Below, piece after piece: positions 48,860 through 60,600 of a stretch of 64,000 nt of DNA. The stretch lies in contig BSBN01000140.1 in the NCBI GenBank assembly GCA_027924645.1, positions 8,314,501 to 8,378,500 on the forward strand, read 5' to 3'. The position numbers and the translations under genes are program-made. Every line of letters starts with the position of its first letter. Within the stretch, counting starts at the first letter, position 1. Below the pieces are notes generated by a model, which was not told the DNA's origin, searched no databases, and saw only the letters and a list, made by a program, of their open reading frames with translations. This stretch comes from Cunninghamia lanceolata. Its lineage: Eukaryota; Streptophyta; Pinopsida; Cupressales; Cupressaceae.

Positions 48860-49517
48860 AGGAAACATTAAGTTCATACCTAAAGCTGGCAATCTGGAGG
48901 ATATTTACAATTGGCGACCCATTACGCTCCTCAATGTCTCCTACAAAATCATTACTAAAGCCCTTTTGCTCAAACTCTACAACCTACTTCCTTTGATTGG
49001 CTGCCCTGAATAGATTGGCTTTATTAAATCTAAATATATTTTAGTTAATATCATTGTAGTCTAGGAGGGAATGGAGTGGGCAAGAAAATTAAATCAAAAG
49101 GCCATTTTTCTCAAAATAGATTTTGCAAAGGCCTATGATCGTATTGAATGGCATTTTATTCTTGCAATGCTTGCAGTATTAGGGTTGGGACCTTTTTTTA
49201 TCCAAACCATCAACATGCTCTTCTCAGATGCCTCCACATGTATCACTATCAATGGCCACCAGTCTCATACTTTTGGCCTTTTACAATCAATCTGGCAAGG
49301 ATGTCCTCATGCTCCATGCCTGTATGTTCTTGCAGCAGAAGGTTTTGGATACCTTCTTGCTCATTCAGTTTCCAATCGGCTTGTTCATGGAATTTCTCTA
49401 CCAAATTCTTCTAGCCAGCTGGTTAATGGTCATTTTTCTGATGACTCTTTTTTAACTTTACTGGAAGAAGAAAATACTGTAAAAAATGCTCTTGGTTGTC
49501 TAGAACCTTTTGCCTAG
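48860..49517 (+). pseudogene. LINE reverse transcriptase domain
   Basis: Motifs appear in order: FIPKAGNLEDIYNWRPITLL, NVSYKIITKALLLKL, IGFIKSKYILVNII, then from 49071 KIDFAKAYDRIEWHFIL (motif A with its Asp), QGCPHAPCLYVLAAEGF (normally QGCPLSP), and FSDDSFLT at about 49431-49454. The last is motif C, where FADD is usual. Upstream of 49071 the frame has TAG codons at CAG positions. The active-site Asp residues survive but the gene cannot be translated in full. Confidence 0.85.
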
Positions 49518-50579
49518 CCTTAGGTTCTTCCATTCAGTGACATAAAACTTTATGCTAGAGGCAATCAATTCTTTCCATTCCTCATTGGCTCTAGCAATAT
49601 GGTTGGCACTGGTTTGGCCATGGTGAAATTTTTAGATTTCTTGGTATTCCTTTTGCCTTCTAGGGCACTTCTCCTAATCTTTGGAAAGCTGTTCTTACCC
49701 ATGTGGAACAAAATTTTGCAGTCTAGATTACTAAGCCACTTTCTCTGGATGGTAAATTTTAGATTTCTTCTAATATCTTAGCTGCAACCCATATTTATTA
49801 CTCTTCTTGTTAGGCTCCTTCAAAAGCTTCATATGCTAAACTAGAAAAACTTTTAAGGGATTTTCTCTAGACCTCTTCTGAGACTCGCCATGGCTTTCAC
49901 CATGTTGCATGGGAGTTTTGCTACCTTCCCAAAGATTCTTGAGGTCCTGGTATCCTTTCTACTCAACGCCAAGGCACTGCCTTGGTTGTCAAGTGGATAA
50001 TTCGTGCCCTCACTGGCAACGAGGCATGGAAAGTTTTACTCCGGTACAACATTGAAATGGGACATCCTTTGTACAAACCTGCTTGGAAAAGAATTGGCTT
50101 TTCTACTCTCCTTGTCATGAGAGAGCCAATTCAGATCTCGGGTACATTTGTAGTTAAAAGCATTTGGAAAGCCTGGGAGAAAGTTAAACCTTGGCTATGT
50201 TGGTTTGGTGATGGGTTTCATGCTACTCTTTCCTTCAATCACCTTAATATATGGTGGTCAGCTCTCTTAGCCACTACAAGCCAACCTTTGGCTAAATTGC
50301 CTGGCTTAAAGGCTCTTAAATTTGATGAAAAAGGTATTCATACCTTACATGATATGTTTCATTGGCCCACAATGAGCATCATGGCATGGGAGCCATTTCA
50401 AGTTTAATTTGGCCTTTTAAGAATTGATCAGATTACTTATGATAAAGTCATCATAGTTATTCCACGAGAAATGCTTCACAAAGTTGGAATTCAATCCAAC
50501 AAACTGTGGTGGAAGGACTGGAAATGGTATCCAGAAACACCAATGCATCATTTCAAGCCAAGGATGGCTTATAGGTGGC

Positions 50580-50900
50580 TTTCAGCTCATTTGCCAATGG
50601 TTAACATGGTTAATAAGTGATGGCTTATTCATAGCTCTGTGGCTCTTTAGCATACCAGATTTCAAATTGTTTGGTCTGCCATTCTTGAGCCTAAGTTAGC
50701 TCATATTGCCTAGTGCATTCTTTTTCAAGGCCTGCCTATCAGAGCTAGGTTGTTTCATCTTGGGGTTTAGGATCCCAGATGTCCTTTTTGTGGGCAACCT
50801 GAGACGATTCAACATCTCTTCTGGTATTGCACCAAATCCCAGCAATTTTGGCTATGGATTCGTGATTTCTTTCACCCTTTCACACCAGAGCCTTTATCAT
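50580..50900 (+). pseudogene. LINE zf-RVT domain
   Basis: A zinc-binding-in-RT domain is readable as RFQIVWSAILEPKLAHI, LPIRARLFHLGV, then CPFCGQPETIQHLFWYC at about 50778-50828 with the CxxC...HxxxxC pattern. It ends in a Trp-rich helix (QQFWLWIRDFF). Stops at TAG interrupt it. Confidence 0.75.
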
Positions 50901-51231
50901 AGCAAATTATCCTTCTAGGTGATTCTCCTAGGTTTGCTGAAAGATTTACTCAAATTTGGCATTTTTTTAGGGTGAAGATTCTTTTTACATTTTGGAAAGA
51001 TCATAATTCTTGTCTATTTTTAGAAAGAAAAATTGGAACATCTGTTTCTCTTTACATTAAAATAATTATCTGTTCTAATGTTCTTTTACAGATTCAAGTG
51101 CAAACTAATAAAGTTGCCTTGGAAGTGGCTCACTTATAAGAGTTACTGGATCATTTGGCAAATGCTCCTTGTATTGTGGCACGGGTTCCTCCCTCTCCTT
51201 CCTCTGTCAGAGCCCATTCACCTTCGCAGGG

Positions 51232-51289
51232 TCACAGACCAAGAAGTGGTTTGGCTAGAGTCACAAACAAAGAAGTGGTTTAGCCAGAG
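51232..51289 (+). repeat. 29-bp tandem duplication
   Basis: Two units start TCACAGACCAAGAAGTGG (51232) and TCACAAACAAAGAAGTGG (51261) and differ at four positions. 29 is not a multiple of three, so the duplication shifts the LINE tail frame. Confidence 0.85.
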
Positions 51290-51309
51290 ACTCTCGGCCC
51301 CACTCCCAG

Positions 51310-51696
51310 CCTACTCAGTGTCATGGAGCTCACCGTCGTAGACGCTCGGCATCTCTATGTTATCATGGATGGACTTCTAGCTGTCCTGCCAGTGCTACTG
51401 GGGATAATGTGGGTTGGCCTACTAGAGGTAATGCTGGTTGGCCTTCAGATGATAATGTAAGGTGGAATGCTCCTGGTCCTTCCAATCCAACCAGCCCTAG
51501 TTGGGACAATACAAAAGTTTTTCCATGGTTAAATTTGGCTATCTCACCTCAGCATGAGGAGCCAACTGTGCAGAGTGAAAACCAGGAGAATGATGATGGT
51601 TGGGCACCACCAAATGTCACCATGGACCCCATAGCAATATGGGGGAACCCAGATGATAGGGATTCGTCATCTGCAGGCGTGGCTATGATAGCTTAA
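51310..51696 (+). CDS. Trp/Gly-rich LINE tail
   Basis: An open frame of about 128 codons with no stop until TAA at 51694. It starts with a basic patch (HRRRRS), then repeats Gly-Trp or Trp-containing acidic motifs: YHGWTSS, NVGWPTRGN, NAGWPSDDN, VRWNAPG, PSWDNT, DDGWAPPN, AIWGNPDDRD. Net charge is acidic, with many Pro, Ser and Asn, so it should be disordered. It is the C-terminal part of the LINE ORF2 product or a derived segment. GW/WG repeats are known in Argonaute-binding proteins, but that role here is only a thought. It is the longest clean frame of the element. Confidence 0.45.
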   Translation, partial: PTQCHGAHRRRRSASLCYHGWTSSCPASATGDNVGWPTRGNAGWPSDDNVRWNAPGPSNPTSPSWDNTKVFPWLNLAISPQHEEPTVQSENQENDDGWAPPNVTMDPIAIWGNPDDRDSSSAGVAMIA

Positions 51697-51840
51697 TCTG
51701 CTTTCTGTTATGTTTTCATTTAATTCTGTTATGCTTTTATGGTTTGATACATTAATACTCTAGAAGTTTCTAGGCTAGGCCCATTTGACATTCCGGGTGT
51801 GCCTTTTTACCACCCATCTATTTTTTGTGAAGATGTTTTT

Positions 51841-52359
51841 ATTTACCTATAATAGATAGATTGACATTTTCATCAAATATATATATATATACATCACTCT
51901 TACATGTACTTTTTAAAATAAGATTTCACTTTATAATTTATCAATTCTGAGTAAATCTAAACTAATTATACTTTCATTATATCTCACATTTATTTATATA
52001 TATAAATACATCCTTACTTGAATCTAAAATAATTATACTTTCATTATATCTCACGTTTATATAAATAAATTTATTCGTATAAAAGAAATTAATCTTGTAC
52101 AATTTTTAATTATTTGATTAACAAATATGAATACACATATTTTATTTTTTTTAAAGTACTCACATTAATATGGAAAACAGCTACTAATTAATGATTAAAT
52201 AGAAGTCCTTTACAACTGGCAGTTGTTATAATAGCTGCCGGGGCAGAGACTCATGAAGCAGCTTTTACCGAGCGGCCATGAATGGAGAGCCGACCGAGGC
52301 CAGGTGGTAAAATATAAAACACAGAATTCATTCAATCATTTTGAAAACATGGAATGCAT
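51841..52359. other. Non-coding stretch between the LINE and the DUF247 relic
   Basis: It is AT-rich, with a duplicated motif (ATAATTATACTTTCATTATATCTCAC) at about 51960 and 52030, then a GC-richer patch at 52220-52310 downstream of the DUF247 stop. No gene was seen. Confidence 0.45.
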
Positions 52360-53185
52360 TTATTGAACACTCTTGCTCTTAAAACACTGGCCACTCCCAC
52401 AGAAAAGGAAAAGATAGATAGATTTCAGAGGTCTTAGGGGTTGCAAGTGAAAAACAAACATAACACTTGTGCCGCTGTCATCAGAATAAACATACAATCC
52501 CTCCCTGGCAATAACTTTGCAGTTCCGATCAGCAGAAATCCCTTTGGTTATGGAGTTGAAAAGGTCCGCCACTTGTTTGTTGCTTCCAAGAAACTGGGTA
52601 ATCACCTTTGCCTTCCTCATCAGCACATCAACGTCCTCCTCGCTCTCTATCAGCTCATCCATAAATACGCCAAACTGAGTCACTGGTCTCGGATGGTAGT
52701 TCGATTCTTTGCCGTCACGAGGTATCCTCACTTCCATTGCAGTAATGTTTCTAATTGTTGAATCTGAATACCGGGTTATCCTTAATTCTGGTAAATAAAG
52801 CGTTGAAGTTATATCATCAAACTTTATCGATTGAATGGCTGAATAAATTGGCTCTTCTCTCCCTAATCTTTTTTTCCTTGAGCAGTATCTCCTTTTCAAC
52901 AAATGATTTGATAGAAGCCCGTGGATCACTAGTCCTATGAAACTGGATCCTCTTTTGCATCCTTCGAACTGCCTCAGATTTGGATTTCTCCATATCTTTC
53001 AACTCCTCCTTCCCATGATGAAAAGGACCGATGGAAACAAGACGTGGAATGTACAAACGGTCGTTGGAGTCTCGCAGTGTCTTTGGCATGCGGAAGACGG
53101 AAGCCTTGCTTACATCGGCTATATCATTTTCATCCATCATCAGGTCATACCTCACCTGAATAACAGAGCTGCTACTGCTAGCCAT
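52360..53185 (-). pseudogene. DUF247 (UPF0481) protein gene, internally truncated and frameshifted
   Basis: ATG at 53185 (MASSSSSVIQ) opens a frame with the DUF247 start: VFRMPKTLRDSNDRLYIPRL, then VSIGPFHHGKEEL and MEKSKSEAVRRM. After about 110 residues the frame stops at SIDKV. A second frame (52929-52360) continues with the DUF247 C-terminal half: STLYLPELRITRYSDSTIRN, VTQFGVFMDELIESEEDVDV, VITQFLGSNKQVADLFN. The switch falls at an A7 run (minus-strand positions about 52875-52869), so a single-base indel explains it. About 130 residues of the middle, with the conserved DGCFIIEL-type segment, are missing, and the usual C-terminal membrane segment is replaced by a short unrelated end. The function of DUF247 is not established in general; some grass members act in self-incompatibility. 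This is the only host-like gene in the window. Confidence 0.8.
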
Positions 53186-53223
53186 TTCGATATTGAGTTT
53201 GCTTTGGAGCAATACGCTTTTAC

Positions 53224-53397
53224 CTGCATTTATATGTCAGTGTCATATAATTAGTAATTGCCTTTGCCATCAAACTTCACCCAATCCTTCCAACCTACTC
53301 AACTTAGTCTTTCTCTATGGCGTTGTAGGTGTAAATTTTAAAACAAAGGAGAGAACACCAAGGAAAACAACATGAAAACAGGCTTACCAGTGCAGGA
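53224..53397 (-). other. 5'-UTR intron of the DUF247 gene
   Basis: On the minus strand CTG/GTAAGCC (donor at 53397) and AATGCAG/GTA (acceptor at 53224) bound a 174-bp intron. The ATG follows 36 bases after the acceptor. Intact splice sites suggest the locus was a real gene copied by DNA, not a retroposed one. Confidence 0.6.
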
Positions 53398-53470
53398 GTA
53401 GCAGAAGTCGATGGACACGCTGCAATCTCTTCACAACCATTTGTATTTTCCTCCTCTCCACGAAGCACTC

Positions 53471-53480
53471 TATTTAAATA
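53471..53480 (-). promoter_or_regulatory. TATA-like box upstream of the DUF247 gene
   Basis: TATTTAAATA lies about 70 bp before the 5'-UTR intron donor, which leaves room for a start site near 53440. There is no other support. Confidence 0.4.
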
Positions 53481-53487
53481 TTACATT

Positions 53488-53800
53488 TTACAGTCAATAG
53501 TCCTTTTATACTTTATCTTTTGTAAAAAAAATCATCTATTTAATTATTACTTTTTCAACTAATAATATATCAACAATGATAACAATAAAGATCCTATTTT
53601 TATTGACCAAGTTATTATACTATTATCAAAACAAAACACGGTTGTTTATTTAATTATTAGATTTTTCAACAGCAAAACAGTTAATAGCCCTTTTATACTT
53701 TATTCTTTTATAAAAAATCCTCTATTTAGTTATTATATTTTGCAACGGTCAAACGATCAAACAGTGATAACAATAAAGATCCTATGTTTATTTAAGCAAA
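53488..53800. repeat. Tandem duplication upstream of the DUF247 gene
   Basis: Segments of about 115 bp starting near 53493 and 53680 share CCTTTTATACTTTAT, ATCTATTTA/CTCTATTTA with TTATTA, and GATAACAATAAAGATCCTAT. The period is about 185 bp. Confidence 0.75.
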
Positions 53801-54218
53801 ATTTGAGAAAATGAAAATCGTGTGGGAGAGGAAATGCAGAAATAGACAGTGTGTCCCCCACAAAAAAAAGTGGAGTGGAGTGCGTAGGGAATCCAATGCA
53901 ACCATCACGATTCACGATGATGGTTTCTTATTTTTCTTTACGACTTTGGGACTGTAAATATTTGCCTTTAGGACTGTTTATACCAACACACATTTTGAAG
54001 TTTAAATTAAAAATGAGTTGTGAGAACGCCGCAATAAATTGGTTCTAAAGAGTTTTTCAATTTATTGCACCCTATATAAAATAATATCAATATTTTTTAA
54101 AATTATTATATTTAATTTAAAATAGATAAAATAATATTAACAAACAAATTTAGTAGATAAATTAATATTTTTACTATAGAATAATTGAATTTTTTTAAAT
54201 AAAATTTTTAATTTTTTT

Positions 54219-54288
<70 letters not shown>

Positions 54289-55700
54289 CTTAAGATATTT
54301 TAAAATAAATATTTAAAAGTACATTAGATTTGATTTAAAATTTAAATTAATGTATATAATATGATATATTGTTGTAAAGTAGAAAATTACCTATATTATT
54401 TTTGTTAACTCTCAACACATTGTTTTGATATTCAATTTGCCTTTTTCTTATTTTCTTCTTTTCTTCTTTCTTCTTTTTTTTTAAGTTGACCCAAGCCCTA
54501 AATTAATCTTACATCTACTAGTTATAACTTTTAAAAGAAGATTTGTCTTTCCCCCTTAAAATTTTCTCTTACAAGAATAGACCATGGGCTCAAAAATGTC
54601 TACTCAACAAAATTGCAAATTAATAGTTGCCACACAAGGCATCTTGTGTACACCTCAAACAACATTATGTATCATTGAATTGGATTTTTCCTCCAAACCA
54701 TTGGTATTATAGTAGTGTCTTCCACATGCATGCACAACATTATAAGGAATATTTCCCACTCCATTCAACTTACATAAACCTCATAGTAAGAGAAAAATGG
54801 TCAAGAAGCAATGTGATGTAGTCATGGCCAGAGGGTTTAATGAAGGATTATCTAACCATGTAGCCTAGTGAACAATCACACAATGAAACTCAATGAAATA
54901 ACCTAAACAACAACATGATCTTTATTGATTTTCAACCATGAATGATTTACAATATACCATAATGGGCTTACAACATGCTAGGCCACAATTGTTTGATTAT
55001 ATATGGGCACACTATGTGTGAATTACATACAAAATTTTGAATGGTATTAAAATAAAGTGCTCTAACTAAAGTTGGACTAACTTCCGAATTGTCAAGTGTG
55101 ATGTTTAAATAGTGTATCTTAGTTATGGGATGATGTTTGTCAACAATAAGGTGGTACAAAGCTCAATGCCTAGATTAACATGTAGTCGGTCAAACATGTA
55201 GAGGAATCTTCTAGAATGAATGTGGTAATGATGGTTTAATGAATCTCGATGTGATCATACCATAATCTCTCTTGGGTCTATTTTGTTTGTAGACATGTTC
55301 CTTTATTTTTTCATGCTTTGGGAAGATGTTGCAAGCCTTAAATGGTGAAAATTGGTTGTTATTATGTTATGCCTAATAATAAATCTAGAATTGAATTATG
55401 CCTTTAGGGCGGTTAAAATCTCCTAAACTTTGGATGTGATATTGCCATATCTTTATAGAATATGTGTTCCCATTAGCAAAGTGAAATATGCAACTATGGT
55501 ATAGGATTTGTAGTTCTTGGATGATTATTAGAAATTTATTGAAAATTTGCAAATAAAATTAAAAAAAAATGTTTTTGGGTGATGTAAGATTGCTTTTACA
55601 ATATGGGATCCTCCTACATCAAACACCTATGTTTGGTTGGAAAGAGTCCCTCACTTTCCAATGGCTAGATGGAAACCAAGTTAGCCTACCTTAGCATTAA
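53801..55700. other. Non-coding AT-rich stretch
   Basis: No gene was recognised. It contains the (TA)n tract at 54222-54284. Confidence 0.45.
54222..54284. repeat. (TA)n microsatellite, about 31 units
   Basis: An uninterrupted AT/TA run of about 63 bp. Confidence 0.95.
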
Positions 55701-57690
55701 AAATCTAAGATGAATCTTCAATTTTCCTTCCTTTCCATAATGTCTAAAATTTCCTCCATCTCCTCATGTTGTTGTAGTATCTGATTCTTTTGTTATCCTT
55801 TTGTATTGATGTCTCCTAATTTTCCTTTGTGATAATGATATAAACCAACTTGATATTGAATTGACGATAACTCCAAATTCTTCAATAACTTCACTTTATA
55901 TGCATTTCCTGAATCAAATATTTTTATAATTCTATAAGAACCAAACATTTTCATTTTCAATTTGTTATATGTTTCAACTAGAAATCCTTCCTCAAATATA
56001 ACATCACTTTGTTAACAATCAAAAACTAATCATGTCTTTTTTTCTCACAAACTTTCTCCTTTAATTTATCATTCATCTTTTCCAAATGGCTTCTTACTTT
56101 TGTATATACTTCTTTCATATGTTCTACAAACTCTTATACTTCTACACTCTTCTTTTTGTCATCGTTGACATATCTCAATTTTGATACATTCCTTCAATTA
56201 TTTTTTTATGCTACTTCAAATGGTGTCTTCCCCATTCTTTTGTTTTCTAAATCATGAAATGTAAATTATGATTGTGCTAGGAGTATATCCCAATTTCTCA
56301 TCTTCTCTTCAACCAAATATCTCAATAAATTGCCTAAACTCCTATTCACAACTTATGTTTTTCCATTAGTCTATAGGTGATATGTTGAACTAAACTTGAA
56401 ATATATTTTAATATTCTTCTATAATGTCTTCCAAAAGTATGCAACAAACTAAGTATCTCTATTTGAAACTATACACCTTGGAAACCCATGAAATCTCATT
56501 GCTTCTCTTAGAAATAAGTTAGCTACATGTACAATATCATTTTTCTTCTTACAGGGAATGAAATGTGCAATCCTAGAAGATTTGTCAACTATGAAAAATA
56601 GAGTCATGTCTTCTTTTTGTTCTAGGTAGCCCTAATAGAAAATCCATACTTATATCTTTCCAAGGCCTCTTTGGAACTAATAACAATTGTTATAACCAAA
56701 TATTCTTACTACTCCCTTTTGCTAATTGATAAATTCTATAACATTGACCATATGTTCTCACATCCTTATATATTTGAGGCTAAAAAATGTTTTCACTCAT
56801 GAATGTTCCTATCTTGTGAACTCCAAAATGACCTACTAAACCATTGTTATGCTTCTCCTTGATCAAATTTTCTCTCATTGAACTTGTTGGAATACATGGT
56901 TGATTACCTTTAAACAAGATGTCATTCTAAATAAATAATCAAACCACTTTTATCCATGCTTACCAATTCTTTACATTCCTTCTATACTTCCACAAAATTA
57001 GGAGTAGCTTCATACAAGTGCTTTAGTTCATCAAATCCTACTACTTGTACTCACATTTCTATTAGTAAATTATGTCTCCTACTTAACACATCTACAACCT
57101 TGTTTGATTTTCCACTTCTATGCTTCAATACTAAATAATACAACTGAATAAATTGTACCCATCTCACATGTCTTTGATTCAACTTACATTGACTTCAAAT
57201 ATTACAAAGCTTGATGATTTGTATATAACACAAATTCTTTTAGCAAAAAATAATGTATCCACTTCTTCAATGATTGATTTATGGCATAAAATTCCTAATA
57301 AATAGACTAAATCTCTTTTTGTTTCATAATTCAACTTCGCGCTGCAATAAGCTACTAGTCTACCTTCTAGATTTAACATAGCTCATATTGTATTTCTACT
57401 CATATCACTATCAACATTAAACACTTTGTCAAAATATAGTAATTCTAACATTGATTTCTTAATTTCCTTCTCCTTTAGCAATTCAAAGCTTCTATTTACT
57501 CATGACATCCATTTGATTTTATTCTTATCTCATCTGATAGTCTCAATTACTAGTGCACATATGCCAATAAATTCTCTAACAAATTTCCTATAGAAACTTA
57601 CCAAACCATGCAAATATCTTACCTATCCAACATTCACTAGAGTAGTGTTGTGCCTCACACACACTCCCCATTTTTCCTTATCTAATAGGG
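55700..57690 (-). pseudogene. Ty3/gypsy pol relic (RT end, RNase H, integrase)
   Basis: Reading right to left: the end of RT with RYLHGLVSFYRKFVREFIGI and SFELLKEKEIKKSMLELLYF (57630-57430), then RNase H from 57379 (GRLVAYCSAKLNYETKRDLV). The RNase H to integrase step follows, with HVRWVQFIQLYYLVLKHRSG then KSNKVVDVLSRRHNLL (57180-57070), which matches the gypsy pattern ARWxxFLQ..FxxxHkaGkxNkVADALSRR. Integrase traces continue to about 55750 with many stops. No gag or LTR was recognised. Confidence 0.75.
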
Positions 57691-60600
57691 ATCCCATGTT
57701 TTCTCTTAAATTTCTTTTGTGCCTTCACCTTTTAGGCCTTGTTGCATCTTTGTGTTTTTGGTCTTATATTTTTGCATTTGATTTTCTATTTGTGTTTTAA
57801 GTCCTTTGTTTCTTGTTGGAGTTTAAAAGTTTGTCATGGTGGCATGATAATAAATGCATCTACGAAACCTTAGTCTCTCCTTTTTCTAGGCATTCATTGG
57901 TGGTTCACTGTGACACCTTCATTGGACTTTTAGGGTTTCCTCTATTGGGCTACCTACCCAACATGAGTCACAAGTATGTGTAATCCTTCAACTTTGATGC
58001 TTGGTATGGGATCTAACCTAACTGCAACCTACCCTTAGCTTCATGTGTTTATGGTGTTTTTTTTGCATGTGTGAGTTTGGATTTTGGGGTCGATTGGGTC
58101 TCATTTTTCCTCATTTTTATTTTATCTCCTTTTCATTCTCAAGCTTTGATGTAGAGTAGATCTATGTTGGATCTTGATTGATTTTGTTTGTGGTGAGATA
58201 TGAAAATGATAGATTGCCACCATTTTTAAGGTCGTTCATCTACCATCATCTTCGTTTCATTTCTTCAAATTTTCTAGGTAGGATTCATGTGCCTTAATTG
58301 CTTCATTTTCATGGCATTTAGTGTAATGCCCACCCTATTTTATGCTTTGTGTACTTTTTGATTCATGTGTTATATGTTGTTCTGAGTGTTTATCAATGTA
58401 TTATGTGATTATTATGCTTTGATGCATTGTACTAAACTTGGCGATGAGGTCTATGGTGTCATCGATGGGTTATGAAGGTGTATTCTTCGTGACCATCAAG
58501 GTGTTTCTGATGGGGTGGTTCTTTGTTATTTGGTTTCCAACTATGCATTATGGGACGCATACATTGTGATTGTGCATGTTAGATTATTCTAGTACTTCAA
58601 CTTCACTATTTTTAGTAGAATTGTTATAATTGTGATTGTCATATTACTCCCGCATTGTTAAATGTTTCCATTTATGCATCATTTTCCTGGATCATGCTAG
58701 TCATAGATGATTATAGTGGAAGTGATTATTTTATATCATGTGTGATTATACCACATTGGAGTGGATTATGTTTCTTTGGCTATTATATGTGGAGAAGGTA
58801 CACCTGATGGTTGACTTGAGTGTGTAGGTAATTATAGGTGTTAACTAATGTGTGAAATGTGGAGAAGGTGGACATGGGATGCTAAGCTATCTCACCCTTA
58901 TCCTTCTGTTGTGGAAAGCAATAATGTGTGCTTGAAGTCAATTGTGTGTGTTTCGTTATCATTTTGCACTTTATTTTAAATGATCTCGAAAAACATGTTT
59001 TCCATGTTTTTAGATTATTTTAATGATTAATTATCTTAGCAAAAATATATATTGCACTATATTATTCTAGGGGAATAAATTTAAATGACTTTGAATTATT
59101 TCTAAAATTTAATATTTTTCTGTCAAAAAGGTAGAATTACATTAAATTGAAAAATGAAATTCCTAATATGGTGTGTTTGGACTTTTTGGAATGAGATTGA
59201 GTTAAACGGAAATTACCTATTTGGAATAGTTGCAATAAGTTCATTAGCTAATTTTCTATTACTAAATGTGTTTCTTGATAGATATTTGGAAGTTTAAATA
59301 TTGTTAAATCAATTTTAATGTTCCTAGGTATTTTATTAAATTATTTAGATTAATAATATAAAATGAATAAGATATATTTTTAAATGGTGTGTTAAATGAA
59401 TATATTTTCTTTCAGTATTGAATTAAAAACATTATTATAAGTGAATTTTATATTCTATTTTAAATTAGGGCTTTTGGGTGTTAAAAGGGAAAAAGGAGTT
59501 ATTTATTTGATTCTTTTTTTTCCTCTCCATTTTCTCTCTCCTCTTAAACCCTCTCTTGTTGGAAAGAAGGATTTTCTCCATGAATGAAATAAAGGTTGAA
59601 TTGTTTGGTTGAAGTGGAGTGGATTTGAATTGTGGATACTTGTGTGTGATGAAAGATTGCTCTCAAAACCCTCTTCTCCTCCTTGGATTGCTTGTAGGAA
59701 AGGTATGATTCTTGAATGTTTCCTTTGTTTTAAATTTGTATGCTTTATTCATTGTCATGCCACATTTAGTAGATTACTATGGCATCCTGATTAGGGAAGG
59801 AAAACTTATATATGAATTTATGGTTATTTTATGTAATTTTTCTTTATGTTCTTGGTTGGAAACATGCAAAAATAGATAGGGTTATGGAAAATTTTACCTA
59901 GGATTACCCACCTTGTTTTTATTGCATATTTGGAATGTTGTGCATTTATGCTATAATTGGTAGTTGTCAAATTTCTATTTGAGTTTAAAACATGAGAATT
60001 AGAAAATGGCCCAAGGTAGCAAAGCTTGCAACAATGGTGAATTTGGGTTTTTATGGTTTTTCATTCAATTAGAAAACAAAAAATGAAATTCTAATTTTAA
60101 ACCTTTCTTTTATTAATTTTAATGTGGGATGACTAGTCTCCCATAGAAAATAATTTTTTGTATCTTTTGAGAATATGCTGTGTTTTTGTCAAAATTGTTA
60201 TTTTCTCACCTCATAAACCATGATCCACCACTTCCACTTCTTACCATCTGCAACCCTTGGCTCACTGCCTCCAGTAACTTCTGGTACACTAAAAATGTAA
60301 ACACCTTCTGTTGATTGCATTCTAGAGTCATAAGCATTTAGGCTCACATACAACTCACTTCCCTTAATTCACACCCACATCATCATCTCTCACTTTCTCC
60401 ACTCAGCTTCATCTTGCATTTATACCATCTACAACCAAGATCTATCTAAATTAGGTTGGTCCTAATGAAGCATGTGAATTACACACATGCAACATCATTT
60501 AGGTCAACACTAAACACTTCTGTAGTGGAAAGAAGTGAAAGTAGACCATGTCAAGGGATAACCATGACTCAAATCTATATCTCCAAGCTACTCATCACAT

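Larger units (their letters stand above)
47100..51840 (+). mobile_element. L1-type LINE, internally deleted and decayed
   Basis: The order along the plus strand is gag-like ORF1 with DUF4283 and zinc knuckle (47343-48236), the linker before RT (48340-48830), reverse transcriptase (48860-49520), the post-RT region (49870-50410), zf-RVT (50580-50880) and a Trp-rich tail (51310-51696). The apurinic-type endonuclease normally found between ORF1 and RT is missing: only about 100 bp separate the ORF1 end from the linker. No poly-A tail or target duplication was found. Most stops are TAG, TAA or TGA where CAG, CAA or CGA would restore the expected residue. Confidence 0.8.

Noticed and set aside
58321..58345. 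LTR start TGTAATGCCCACCC
   Set aside because: There is no second copy, polypurine tract or primer site nearby. Kept only as a remark.
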